64,000 bases of DNA from Limnochorda sp. LNt (GCF_035593265.1 NZ_CP141614.1:1116001-1180000); one strand, 5' to 3'; shown: positions 1 through 7,761, numbered from the stretch's first letter. Made by a program: numbers and translations. The notes: generated from the letters alone by a model not told the origin.

Positions 1-2
1 CC

Positions 3-152
3 GAGGACGAGGAATCTTCGGGGATCGTCGACGTCTCCGAGATCCTGGGCGACGGATGGGTGCTGCTGGTCGTGCAGGCCCACTATGACCATGGCGATCC
101 GGAGCTGGTCGAGGGCGGGCAGCTTCTGGCCATGCGGGTCCCCCGCCGCTGA
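3..152 (+). CDS. C-terminal end of a PhoX/DUF839-like phosphatase (5' end outside window)
   Basis: Only the last 49 codons are present; the reading frame is open from the window edge to a TGA. The tail contains ESSGIVDVSEILGDGW, VVQAHY and ELVEGGQLLAMRVP. From memory these resemble the C-terminal strands of the DUF839/PhoX alkaline phosphatase family, which are secreted calcium-dependent beta-propeller enzymes that release phosphate from organic esters. The catalytic part is not visible, so the family call rests on the tail alone. The next gene starts about 75 bases downstream. Confidence 0.5.
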   Translation, partial: EDEESSGIVDVSEILGDGWVLLVVQAHYDHGDPELVEGGQLLAMRVPRR

Positions 153-225
153 CCCCGGACTCGGCGGGGCCGAACGTGGCCGTAGACGCTGCCCATCCGC
201 AGGCCTACGAGGGGGTCGAGGCCGG

Positions 226-560
226 GTGAAGCGGCGGGTGCTCTTTCTGTGTACGGGCAATTCGGCCCGCTCGCAGATGGCCGAGGCGTTGGTGGAGCCC
301 GCAGCAAGGTCGTCGACGAGTTTTTGGGGCAGGCTTTCGATTTGGTGGTCACCGTTTGCGATCAGGCGGCCGAGGCTTGCCCGGTCTGGCCGGGGCAGGG
401 CCGGCGGGTGCATCTCGGGTTTCCCGACCCGGCGTCCGCACAGGGATCGCCCGAGGCTATCCGGCAGGTCTTCCGCGGGGTGCGCGACGGCCTGACCGAG
501 GGGCTGGAGCGGCTCCTGCGGGAGGTGGAGCGGGACGCTCAACCTCCCGACGGCAGATAA
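226..560 (+). pseudogene. arsC: Broken arsenate reductase of the low-molecular-weight phosphatase fold (arsC-like)
   Basis: A GTG start preceded by GAGGGGG opens a frame reading RVLFLCTGNSARSQMAEAL, which holds the CxxNxxRS P-loop of thioredoxin-coupled ArsC. About ten codons later this frame loses similarity, and from about 300 another frame carries the rest of the protein: SKVVDEFLGQ, FDLVVTVCDQA and ACPVWPG, ending at 560. The roughly 40 residues that normally lie between (SAG..P region to the GHRSK segment) are absent, so the lesion is a deletion that also changed frame. The enzyme would reduce arsenate to arsenite. The redox cysteines of the C-terminal loop survive but are out of frame with the P-loop. 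The gene is therefore inactive unless the sequence is wrong at the junction. Confidence 0.72.
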
Positions 561-1109
561 GTGTTCGGTGTCCCGTGACAGGAGAATAGTGTCGTGTCTC
601 CCGCTTTTTGACCACTCTCGAGGGGAGATCGCGCGCGTAACTTCAGCGCGCGATCTCCAGGAGGGTCCCTCCCAGCCCCCCGGCTAGTTACGATGAACGA
701 GGCCGGCCCCCGTTCACGACGAACGTAGGTTACGTCCCCAGGGGGACGCAGAGCTACAGCGTGAAGGAGGCCGGCAGCGGGGTTTGGCTGGGCCGTGGCC
801 TGCCACGTGGAGGCGCAGCGGGCCCGCGTGGCGGCCTGATGGAGGGCTGGAAGGGGCAGCACGAAGCCCGATGAGGATTCGGCCGGCGGGGTGAGCTGGA
901 ACCGACCGGGGACCGGCGGGGGGAACCCTCGACGCTGCCATGCACACGGCGCTTGAGCCGCACGTGCGTCTCTCGTTCGAGGTAGCTCTCCGACGGATGG
1001 CGTAGGATGCGGTAGCCAACCCGCGGATATCAGCGTGCCAACCGTCGACGACATCCCCGGCCCGGCTCCACCCCGGCGGATCACACTGGGGTTGACGGCC
1101 TCGTCCATA
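561..1109. other. Stretch without a recognisable gene
   Basis: About 550 bases separate the broken arsC from the short membrane-protein gene. Long open frames on both strands here have arginine/proline-rich, non-protein-like translations and are taken as high-GC shadows. The region holds a perfect 13-bp inverted repeat at 624-658, described separately, and several smaller GC-rich inverted repeats between about 700 and 960. It could be a decayed mobile element or a structured RNA. Nothing firmer can be said. Confidence 0.35.
624..658. repeat. Perfect 13-bp inverted repeat with 9-nt loop
   Basis: GGAGATCGCGCGC (624-636) is followed by a 9-base loop and its exact complement GCGCGCGATCTCC (646-658). 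It lies 64 bases after the arsC remnant. No T-run follows on either strand, so it is not a textbook Rho-independent terminator. It could still end transcription, or mark an insertion site. Confidence 0.6.
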
Positions 1110-1481
1110 TCAGCTGACGGGGGACCCACGGCCGGGCCCACCGCCGCACGGCAACAGCGCCTCGGACATCTGGGAGCCCGCGCCCACGATCATGGTGGAG
1201 CCCAACCCCAGCGTGATGGCGTGCGTCAGCGCGAGCCCCGGCGCCGTCGAGAGCCGGACCGCCGTCAGCCTCGGCGCCGCGACGACGAGCAGGACGGCGA
1301 TGACCGGCATAGCCACCGCGACCGCCCACCGCATGGCCGCCTCGGCCGCCGTCATGACCAGCGTCCCTCCGGTGGCCCCTGCGGTCACCCCTGCCGGCAT
1401 CCGCTCCGGTTCCCTGGCCTGCGGCCCGTTGACGGCCTGGCGTGCCGTCACCCCCAGCTCGGGGTGCGACGCGTCGCCCAT
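1110..1481 (-). CDS. Short membrane protein, probably the truncated 5' part of a larger gene (NnrS/heme-copper-like)
   Basis: The 123-residue frame starts 5 bases after the Crp/Fnr regulator stop, so it is co-transcribed. After a polar N-terminus it has a hydrophobic helix (about residues 50-66, VAVAMPVIAVLLVVAAP) and a second segment LALTHAITLGLGSTMIVGA. The HA.TLG..STMI.GA pattern resembles helices of NnrS-like and heme-copper-oxidase-like proteins linked to nitric oxide metabolism. The frame ends abruptly in low-complexity residues (CGGGPGRGSPVS), far short of those families' usual several hundred residues. I infer a 3' truncation joined to unrelated DNA. Family assignment is weak; membrane location is better supported. 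Confidence 0.4.
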   Translation of the reverse strand: MGDASHPELGVTARQAVNGPQAREPERMPAGVTAGATGGTLVMTAAEAAMRWAVAVAMPVIAVLLVVAAPRLTAVRLSTAPGLALTHAITLGLGSTMIVGAGSQMSEALLPCGGGPGRGSPVS

Positions 1482-1485
1482 CGGC

Positions 1486-2259
1486 CTACTCCCATTCCTG
1501 GAGCCTGGCGGGATCGTCGACGACGATGTAGCCCCTCTCGACCCGTATGAGGCCGGCCCGCCGCCATCGGGCCAGCAGGCGGCTCACCGTCTCCCGGGTG
1601 GTGGCGGCCATGCCGGCCAGGTCCTGGTGCGACAGGTGTACTTGGATGCGCACGGCCTCCGGCCGCCCCCCGGCCGGCGCCGGCTCGCCCAGCTGGCGGG
1701 CCAGGCGCAGCAGCACGCGGGCCAGGCGGGCCTGCACCGCCTGCATGCCCATCTCCCGCAACTGGGCATGCAGCCGGCGGATGTGGCGGCCCAGCACCGC
1801 CACCATCTGCACGGCCATTTGGGGCTCCCGGGTGAGCAGGGTGTAGAAGGCCGCTCGCTCCATGACCCAGACCGTGGTCTCCTCCAGCGCCTGGGCGGTG
1901 GCCGGCGCCGGCCCCCCGTCGAGGAAGCCCACATGAGGGAAGAACGTCCCCGGCCCCAGCACGTTGAGCACGTGCTCGCGCCCGTCCGCGTCCATGGTCG
2001 AGGCCTTGACCGAGCCTGACTCGATGAAGTAGACGGCCTCCACCGGCTCGCCTTCGAGGAAGATGAACATCCCTCGCCGGTAGTGCCGGCGACGCAGGAG
2101 GGCGGCGATGGTAGCCAGCAGCCCCTCGTCGAGCCCTTCGAAGAGGCCGGTGCGGCGCAGCACCTCGAGGCTCGGCATGGATGGGCCCGTGATCTCCATC
2201 ACTCCATGCTGTGACGGGGCGCAACGCCCGGTCTGCGGCCGGGGGCTACGCTCCCTCAC
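1486..2259 (-). CDS. Crp/Fnr-family transcriptional regulator
   Basis: The 257-residue protein has an N-terminal cyclic-nucleotide-binding-like domain (about 30-145; LFEGLDEGLLATIAALL, GMFIFLEGEPVEAVYFIESG) and a C-terminal winged helix (about 175-250; LSHQDLAGMAATTRETVSRLLARW, split here as LSHQDLAGMAA plus TTRETVSRLLARW). There are no N-terminal Fnr-type cysteines, so it is not an iron-sulfur Fnr. The GTG start at 2259 is chosen because AAGGA lies 6 bases upstream; in-frame ATGs at 2199 and 2178 have poorer sites. It is divergent from the hemerythrin/DUF2249 gene and heads a two-gene unit with the short membrane protein. By family precedent and context it may respond to nitric oxide or redox state (a Dnr/NnrR-like role), which is an inference. 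Confidence 0.85.
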   Translation of the reverse strand: MRERSPRPQTGRCAPSQHGVMEITGPSMPSLEVLRRTGLFEGLDEGLLATIAALLRRRHYRRGMFIFLEGEPVEAVYFIESGSVKASTMDADGREHVLNVLGPGTFFPHVGFLDGGPAPATAQALEETTVWVMERAAFYTLLTREPQMAVQMVAVLGRHIRRLHAQLREMGMQAVQARLARVLLRLARQLGEPAPAGGRPEAVRIQVHLSHQDLAGMAATTRETVSRLLARWRRAGLIRVERGYIVVDDPARLQEWE

Positions 2260-2276
2260 GGGGTATCCTTGTCGAG

Positions 2277-2289
2277 GTTAACGGTTTAC
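2277..2289. promoter_or_regulatory. Imperfect palindrome between divergent genes, candidate Crp/Fnr operator
   Basis: GTTAACGGTTTAC is a near-palindrome (10 of 12 paired positions) in the 71-base divergent gap between the regulator and the hemerythrin/DUF2249 gene. Crp/Fnr proteins bind two-fold symmetric sites and often control themselves and a divergent target. It does not match the classical TTGAT-N4-ATCAA box, so the assignment rests on position and symmetry. Confidence 0.25.
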
Positions 2290-2330
2290 CAGGTCAAGAG
2301 CAAGCGTTGTCGTTCGAAGGGGGACCTTAA

Positions 2331-2897
2331 GTGTCGACCCGACGCGCAACCCATGTGATCCGGGCCCATCACCGCCGCTTGGCGGACCCTGCCCGCCCCG
2401 AGGCGTTGCAGGAGTTGCTGCGGCTGGCGCTGCAGCTGGCCGCCATCTTCCGCCTGCACCTCGACAAGGAGGAGCGAGTCTACCTGGCCCTCCTGGAGGC
2501 CCACCTGTCGGAGGCGGAGCAGCACCGGGTGCTGGAGGCCATGCACGAGCCGGCCGATCCAGGCAGCCGCAATGGTCCGGGAGCCTCGGATTCCAAGGGC
2601 TCGGCAGACGGGCCGCCCGTGCTGGACGTGCGCGAGACACCCCCGCCGATGCGCCACCCCCTCATCTTCGAGACCTACCAGCGCCTCGGCCCGGGAGAGG
2701 GCTTCGTGCTGGTCAACGACCACGACCCCAAGCCGCTATACTACCAGTTCGCAGCCGAGCTGCCCGAACAGTTCACCTGGGAGTACCTCCAATCGGGCCC
2801 CGAGGTCTGGCGGGTGCGGATCGGCAAACCAGTGGCATGGAAGCGGGGGATGCGCGCTCGGGCTGCCAGCCCGCGTCGAGGGAGTCAGACGCCTTGA
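2331..2897 (+). CDS. Hemerythrin-like domain fused to a DUF2249 domain
   Basis: The GTG start follows GAAGGGGG. Residues about 1-70 form a helical region with AHHRRL and HLDKEERVYLALLE, resembling part of a hemerythrin-type HHE iron-binding bundle. The usual first helix and full set of His/Glu ligands are not all present, so this domain may be shortened. Residues about 95-170 (VLDVRETPPPMRHPLIF, FVLVNDHDPKPLYYQF, EVWRVRIGK) match the DUF2249 pattern, a small TusA-like fold often found with hemerythrins and NO-responsive regulators. It is divergent from the Crp/Fnr regulator. Its TGA overlaps the TTG of the broken permease downstream. Confidence 0.62.
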   Translation: MSTRRATHVIRAHHRRLADPARPEALQELLRLALQLAAIFRLHLDKEERVYLALLEAHLSEAEQHRVLEAMHEPADPGSRNGPGASDSKGSADGPPVLDVRETPPPMRHPLIFETYQRLGPGEGFVLVNDHDPKPLYYQFAAELPEQFTWEYLQSGPEVWRVRIGKPVAWKRGMRARAASPRRGSQTP

Positions 2898-3524
2898 GGC
2901 AGCCCAACCGCGAAGCCCGGTCGGCCCACCTGTGCCGGCCGCCAGCCGCGCTGCTGCGGCTACTGGCCATTGCCTTCCCGCTGGCGGTGGTCGGCGGTGT
3001 GGCCGCGGGGCTTCTGCTGGCGTCGAGCCGGGCGCTGCGGCAACTGCTGGATCCGTTGCTGACGGCCCTCTACTCGGTGCCGGTGGTGGCCGTAGCGCCC
3101 CTCTTCATCTCGTGGCTGGGGCTCGAGTCCAAGGTGGCCATCGTGCTGCTCGTCTCCATCTTTCCCATCATCATCAACACCGAGGTGGGCCTGCGCTCGA
3201 CAGACCCCATCCTGGTCGAGGTGGCGCGCTCGTTCTGAGCGACGCGCTGGCAGATCTTCCGGACCGTCATGCTGCCGTTCTCCGTGCCTTACATCCTGGG
3301 TGGGGTGCGGGTGGCCTTCGCCAGGGCGCTGGTGGGGGTCGTGGTGGCCGAGTTCTTCGGGGCCATCGCCGGGTACGCGGTGGCTCGCGGCCAGCCAGAC
3401 CTTCAACACGGCTCTCTTGCTTGGTTACGTAGTGATCCTGGCCGTGGTCGGCATGCTGGGCAGCATGGGGTTGCGCGCCTGGGAGCGCCGGCTCGCTCCG
3501 TGGCGCGAGCCGGGAGACGGGTAG
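2894..3524 (+). pseudogene. Broken ABC permease of the SsuC/TauC (nitrate/sulfonate) type
   Basis: The translation carries permease features: PLLTALYSVPVVAVAPLF, then LVEVARSF. The next codon is TGA where the family has Gly, followed in the same frame by ATRWQIFRTVMLPFSVPY, the cytoplasmic EAA-type loop. The TGA at 3236-3238 is therefore a nonsense change (GGA to TGA is the simplest route). Near 3385-3400 a frameshift moves the reading to the frame giving QTFNTALLLGYVVILAVVGM and ending at 3524. The N-terminal helices also look shortened. The intact protein would be the inner-membrane channel of a sulfonate, taurine, nitrate or thiamine-precursor importer, with the broken ATPase and binding-protein genes that follow. 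Confidence 0.78.
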
Positions 3525-3642
3525 GGACGACGGGCAAGGGCGTGGGTCGGTGCGACGGGCAATCCCGCGCGTGGGGGTGACGTGCGAAGGCGTTGCCCGA
3601 CGACAGCGGGCTCGGAGGACGAGTGGGAGGAGGAGAGGGCGC

Positions 3643-3969
3643 ATGCTGGACATCCAGGGGGTCTGCATGTCGTTCCCGGCACCCGAGGGCGGGGCCCTGG
3701 AGGTCCTGCGCGACATCCACCTCGGCGTCTCGCAAGGGGAGTTCGTCCTGTTTGTCACGCACCAGATAGACGAAGCGGTCTACCTGTCCGACAGGGTCGT
3801 GGTGCTGAGCGCCAGACCCGGCGCCATCAAGGCCATCGTCGACGTGCCGCTCCCCCGCCCGAGGGCGCTGGGGATCAAGCGAAGCGAGCCGTTTGGGCGG
3901 CTGGTGGACGAGATTTGGGGGCTGATCGAGGAGGAGGTGCGGCGGGCGATGCGACTCGCGGCCAGTTGA
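3643..3969 (+). pseudogene. ABC importer ATPase with in-frame deletion of its catalytic core
   Basis: An ATG preceded by a GGAGGAGGAG run opens a 108-residue frame. It starts like an SsuB/TauB ATPase (MLDIQGVCMSFPAPEGGALEVL shortened; then GEFV) and then jumps straight to VLFVTHQIDEAVYLSDRVVV, which contains the H-loop His. Walker A, Q-loop, signature motif and Walker B, about 130-150 residues, are missing, yet the frame is preserved. The product cannot bind or hydrolyse ATP. C-terminal regulatory residues remain to the TGA. Expression of a stump is possible, but a functional role is unlikely. Confidence 0.78.
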
Positions 3970-4124
3970 TAGGGGTGGGCGGGGGTCGCCACACAGAGCG
4001 GAGCGTAGCGAAGACCTCCTGTTGCCCGGACAGAAAGGGCGTCGCTCGGACCTGGACAGGCCCAGGACGCGAGAGCGGCCTCCGGGCTGCAGGGGGGAGG
4101 CCGGTGGAAAGAGGGGGAGGTCCG

Positions 4125-5109
4125 GTGAGCCTCGACAGGATCAGGGGGCTAGGAGTCGCCGTGGCTGCCATCACGCTGGTCGCGAGCCTGGTGAGCGGGG
4201 TGGCTGCCCCGGCGGTGGCGCAGACACCTGCCCGGGTGCGGCTGGCGACGTTGGCGCCGAGCGCGCTACTCTGGCTGCACTACGTCGCCCAGGACCAGCG
4301 CCTCTACGAGAGGCGGGGCGTACAGGTGCTCCCCGTGCAGGTCTCCGACAGCGCCGTACTGGTGCAGTCGGTTGCCAGTGGCAGTGCCGAGGCTGGCGTT
4401 GCACTGGGTGACAACGTGATGCGAGCCGTGGATCGGGGAGCGCCCGTGATCATCACGGGAGCCATCCTGTACAAGCCCATCCTGCGCCTGATCGGCAGCA
4501 CGGCCGACGTGGCGAGCCTGAGAGGTAAGCGGGTCACGGCGGGTGCCGTCGAGGGCGGCACGACCGACCTGCTCGTCTACCAGCTCTTGAAGAAGGGCGG
4601 TCTCGCCCGACAGGACGTGCAGATGGTGGCCATGCCTAACTCGCGGGACCGGCTGGTGGCGCTGCGCAACGGGCAGCTGGCGGGCGCGCTTCTCATCGCC
4701 CCGTTTGACGTGGAGGCCATCCGATCCGGGTTTACGGTGCTGGACGTGTACCGGGAGCCGTGGCTGGAGACCCCGCTCATCGTCAACGCCAACTGGGCGA
4801 GGCAAAACCGGGCAGCGGCGTCGGCCCTGACGCTGGCATTGAAGGACGCCGCACGGTGGATTTACGACCCGGCCAACGGGGACGAGGCAGTGGCGATCCT
4901 GGCTCGCAACACGGGTATCGCGCCCGACGTGGTGCAGGAAGCTTACTGAGTTCATCGTGAGAGACCAGCAGGCTATCAGCCCGGACCTATCGGTGCCGGC
5001 CGACAGCCTGCGCAACATCCTGCGCATCCAGCAGGAGCTGCACGGCGGGCCGGATCCGGCCTTCGACCTGTATCGCTATTACGATCCCTCATTCCTGCAG
5101 GAACGCTGA
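4125..5109 (+). pseudogene. Frameshifted substrate-binding protein of an SsuA/TauA/NrtA-like ABC importer
   Basis: The GTG start follows a GGGGGAGG ribosome site. A signal peptide ends near AVAQTP, followed by an SsuA/NMT1-like periplasmic-binding fold (LATLAPSALLWLHYVA, LRGKRVTAGAVEGGTTDLLV, ALRNGQLAGALLIAPFDVEA). At 4944-4949 the frame reads Ala-Tyr-stop. Skipping the extra T at 4947 restores EFIVRDQQAISPDLSVPA and a sensible C-terminus (DLYRYYDPSFLQER) to TGA 5107-5109. A single-base insertion therefore removes the last roughly 53 residues. The gene is otherwise well preserved, so the lesion looks recent or is a sequencing error. A strong terminator follows. Confidence 0.8.
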
Positions 5110-5143
5110 GCGGCACGCGTACAACGGTACCACCGTCTGCGGC

Positions 5144-5182
5144 ACGACGCCCGGAGGCTCACCATGCCGGGCGTCGTCTTTT
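5144..5182 (+). terminator. Rho-independent terminator of the broken ABC operon
   Basis: ACGACGCCCGG (5144-5154) pairs perfectly with CCGGGCGTCGT (5167-5177), an 11-bp stem with a 12-base loop, followed directly by CTTTTC. It lies 34 bases after the binding-protein stop codon, which supports an original three-gene operon ending here. Confidence 0.8.
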
Positions 5183-5222
5183 CGTGGCCCCCGGGCACCC
5201 CTAGCAGGTTTCTCGGGAGTGC

Positions 5223-5403
5223 CGGCTACAGATCCTCAAGCAGGCGGCGGGGGTAGTCGAGCTCCTGGTGATGTTGGTCATTGCCGGGGTTATGATGGCG
5301 GCCATCCAGCTCTTCCGGATCCGGGCGTTCGTGCAGATGCTGCGGGTCCCCACCCACTACCTGGCGCCGCTGCTGTTGTTGCATCGGCTCAACTTCTCCG
5401 GTG
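5223..5403 (+). pseudogene. Possible fragment of a tripartite tricarboxylate carrier large subunit (TctA-like)
   Basis: One frame reads a hydrophobic helix (VVELLVMMLVIAGVMMAAI) and then IRAFVQMLRVPTHYLAPLLLL. The latter resembles the segment before a late transmembrane helix of TctA permeases (small residues, RVP, then LAP.LLL). No start codon with a ribosome site precedes it, and the similarity stops after about 60 codons. I read it as a scrap of a deleted gene. The family call is from pattern memory only. Confidence 0.3.
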
Positions 5404-5482
5404 CGCCGTTCGATAGATGGACCAGTGTCCGCGTACAAGACAGGCGACTGCTCAGCAACGAGCACAGGAGGAGGACGCGGGT

Positions 5483-5824
5483 TTGTCATTCATGGAGAAC
5501 AAGGCCATGTTCGCTGCCTATTCACGCCTGACGGTGGTCAACCATTTCAAGAACCTCCGCGCCGGTAACCGTTCGCCTCGGTCGGGCACGGCCGCGATGG
5601 ATTTCCACGAGTTCATGGATGCCATCGAGAAGCGAACGGTCGTCTCGGCCGAACGGTCTCGCAGCCTGCCGGCCAGCGAGGTCTTGCAAAGTGCCATCAA
5701 TGCTCGATACACGGGCGATTACCGCTTCGAACGGCAGGTGTTGGGGATCGTCGAGACGGCGTATACCCTTGGACTCGTCGGGCCTGACGGGACGCTGGCC
5801 CCTCCACGAAGTAGGTATGCCTGA
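5483..5824 (+). CDS. Unrecognised 113-residue protein
   Basis: A TTG start is favoured because GGAGGA lies 7 bases upstream; an ATG follows at 5492. The translation is mixed-composition and protein-like (AAMDFHEFMDAIEKRTVVSA, FERQVLGIVETAYTLGLV) with no signal peptide or membrane helix. I do not recognise a family. It sits between the TctA-like scrap and the degraded transposase, in DNA where most genes are broken, so it may itself be the tail of a larger lost gene. Confidence 0.35.
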   Translation: MSFMENKAMFAAYSRLTVVNHFKNLRAGNRSPRSGTAAMDFHEFMDAIEKRTVVSAERSRSLPASEVLQSAINARYTGDYRFERQVLGIVETAYTLGLVGPDGTLAPPRSRYA

Positions 5825-5953
5825 ACGAGCCGGCCGGGCCGCCGGCGCTCGTCCAGCGGCCCGACGGGAAAGATCTTTCTGTTGCTTACGCGGGAGGCGA
5901 ACCGGTAGCCGCCTTCGGGTCGGTGGGCCAGCAGAAGGCCGAGCATCCCGCCG

Positions 5954-6820
5954 TCATGCTGGCGTGAAGTGCAGCGTGAAGCGGCGATGACGCTGGAGCC
6001 AGCGCTTCACTGCTTGGTGCTTGTGGGTGGCGTAGTTGTCGAGGATCAGATGCATCTCGCCGTCGGGGTGGGTCTTGTCCAGGCGTCGCAGGAAACGCAG
6101 GAACTCCTGATGGCGATGGCGCCGGTAGCCTTCGCCGTCGACCTCGCCGGTGGCGAGGTTCAGGGCGGCAAAGAGGGTGACGGTGCCGTGGCGCTCGTAG
6201 TCATGGGTGTGTCGCGCCACCTGGCCAGGCCGCAGCGGCTGCAGGGGTTGCGTGCGGTTGGTGGCGGATCTGGCTCTTCTCGTCCACGCAGAGCACCAGA
6301 GCATTTTCGGAAGGGTGCAGGTACAGCCCGACGATGTCGACCACTTTGGCTTCCAGCTCGGCGTCCCGGCTGTACTTAGAGGTCTCGACCCGATGCGGTT
6401 GCAACTTGTGGCGGCCCCAGATGCGATGGACGGTCATGTGGCTGACGCCCTGGGCGCGGGCCAGCCGCCGCGTGCTCCAGTGGGTGCGAGGCTCCGGGGG
6501 CGTCAACGTCTGGGCCACGATGGCGCTCACCTTGTCAGGGCCGTAGGTCCGTGGACGGCCCGAGCGGGGAGCTTCCTTCAGTCCCTCCAGCCGATGCTGA
6601 GCAAAGCGGGTTCGCCGCAGGCCGACCGTCGGCAGCGAGCAGCCCAGCGCCGCGGCGATCTCTTTGTTCATCTTCCCCTCCGCCTCATCTTCCACTCCGC
6701 CGCGGCCAGGATGATGCGGGCCCGCAACACGTTCCGCTGCGGCGCCGTTCGCGTCCGGACGGTCGCTTCCAAGAATCGCCTTTCCTCGTCGGTCAGTTCG
6801 ATGGGCGGTGCGTACTTCAT
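5954..6820 (-). pseudogene. IS630-family transposase, multiply frameshifted and 3'-truncated
   Basis: Reading on the minus strand from ATG 6820: MKYAPPIELTDEERRFLEA and LRARIILAAAE run to a 17-bp tandem duplication (6668-6701) that shifts frame. The next frame has NKEIAAALGCSLPTVG, the helix-turn-helix, GLKEAPRSGRPRTYG, and VLCVDEKSQI with the first catalytic Asp. A second frameshift, about 2 bases lost near 6275, leads to RTQPLQPLRPGQVARHTHDY and LHLILDNY-type sequence (EMHLILDNYATHKH) with the second Asp. The protein ends at HFTPA, before the final catalytic Glu. It is inactive. Confidence 0.85.
6668..6701. repeat. 17-bp tandem duplication inside the transposase
   Basis: TCATCTTCCCCTCCGCC (6668-6684) is followed immediately by TCATCTTCCACTCCGCC (6685-6701), one mismatch in 17. 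Because 17 is not a multiple of three, it splits the transposase frame. The single mismatch shows the copies have since diverged, or the duplication was imperfect. Confidence 0.85.
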
Positions 6821-6926
6821 GGGCCTATGGTGTCATACACCAAGGTTGGAAGCCCAGTGAATTGCGTTACGCGACACTAGCCCGCGGCGCCACCGCCACG
6901 GAGAACGTAAACGGTCGGGGGGTATG

Positions 6927-6932
6927 TATAAT
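6927..6932 (+). promoter_or_regulatory. Candidate -10 box of the two-component operon
   Basis: A perfect TATAAT lies 80 bases before the response-regulator start in an otherwise GC-rich gap. No good TTGACA-like -35 sits 16-18 bases upstream, so the promoter may be activator-dependent. It lies outside the IS remnant. Confidence 0.4.
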
Positions 6933-7012
6933 GGGGCCAGGGCGACCCCCGAGCCGGGGCCAGGGGCTGAGCGACGAGACGGCGACAGAGTCCCGGGGTA
7001 CCGCGGAGTAGG

Positions 7013-7759
7013 ATGGACGCACCACCTCTACTGCGGAGGCTGCGAGACGGCATGGCCGACTACGTCCTGGTGGTCGACGACGATCCCAAGCTGACGGACA
7101 TGCTCCGGCGGGCGCTGGCCCTGGAAGGGTTCGAGGTCGGCACCGCCCTGTCCGGCCAGGAGGCGCTGGAGCAGGCCCTGCTGCGCTGGCCGGACGTGGT
7201 GGTGCTGGACTGGATGTTGCCCGGCATGGATGGCCTGGAGGTCTGCCGGCGTCTGCGCCGCAGCGGGGATGTCCCCATCCTGATGCTGACCGCGCGGGAC
7301 GCGGTGGAGGATCGGGTCCTGGGGCTGGAGTCCGGAGCCGACGACTACCTGGTCAAACCCTTCGCCCTGGAGGAGCTGGTGGCCCGCGTCCGGGCCCTTC
7401 TGCGGCGGCGGGCCCGCGCGCGGATGACGCAAGGCGGCGAAGCGCCCGCCGAAGAGACGCTGCGATTCGCCGACCTGTCGCTGGATACCGCCTCCCGGGA
7501 GGCCCGCCGGGGCAATCGACGCATTCCTCTGTCGACCACGGAGTTTGACCTGTTGGAGCTGTTCATGCGCAACCCCCGGCGGGTCCTGCCCAGGGACCTC
7601 ATCATGGAGCGGGTGTGGGGCTACGACTTCCAGGGCGAGTCCAACGTCCTGGAGGTGTACGTGGGCTACCTGCGCCGAAAGCTCGAGGCCGCCGGTGAGC
7701 CTCGTCTGCTGCACACGGTACGCGGCGTGGGGTACGTGCTCAAAGAGGCCGAGGAGTGA
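7013..7759 (+). CDS. OmpR/PhoB-family response regulator
   Basis: The protein is 248 residues. The receiver domain (about 16-130) has the acidic pocket VVDDD, phospho-acceptor Asp66 in [12 protein letters not shown] and the conserved Lys in LVKPF. The C-terminal winged helix (about 150-245) has [17 protein letters not shown] and the recognition region [14 protein letters not shown]. It binds DNA when phosphorylated by the kinase encoded next, whose start lies at its stop codon. Start 7013 has GGAG 5 bases upstream; an internal ATG at 7052 ([11 protein letters not shown]) matches the usual family N-terminus and may be the true start. The signal sensed is unknown. Confidence 0.9.
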   Translation: MDAPPLLRRLRDGMADYVLVVDDDPKLTDMLRRALALEGFEVGTALSGQEALEQALLRWPDVVVLDWMLPGMDGLEVCRRLRRSGDVPILMLTARDAVEDRVLGLESGADDYLVKPFALEELVARVRALLRRRARARMTQGGEAPAEETLRFADLSLDTASREARRGNRRIPLSTTEFDLLELFMRNPRRVLPRDLIMERVWGYDFQGESNVLEVYVGYLRRKLEAAGEPRLLHTVRGVGYVLKEAEE

Positions 7760-7761
7760 CG

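Larger units (their letters stand above)
5954..6880 (-). mobile_element. Degraded IS630-family insertion sequence
   Basis: The element is defined by its transposase remnant (5954-6820). Upstream of the transposase start, a non-coding stretch of about 60 bases probably holds the right end, but no convincing terminal inverted repeat or TA target duplication could be paired. The distal (3') end of the transposase is missing, so the left boundary is a deletion, not an IS end. Confidence 0.5.

Noticed and set aside
539-1141. 200-residue minus-strand open frame near the arsC remnant
   Set aside because: Pro/Arg-rich translation with no motif and no ribosome site; overlaps the palindrome. Not considered coding.
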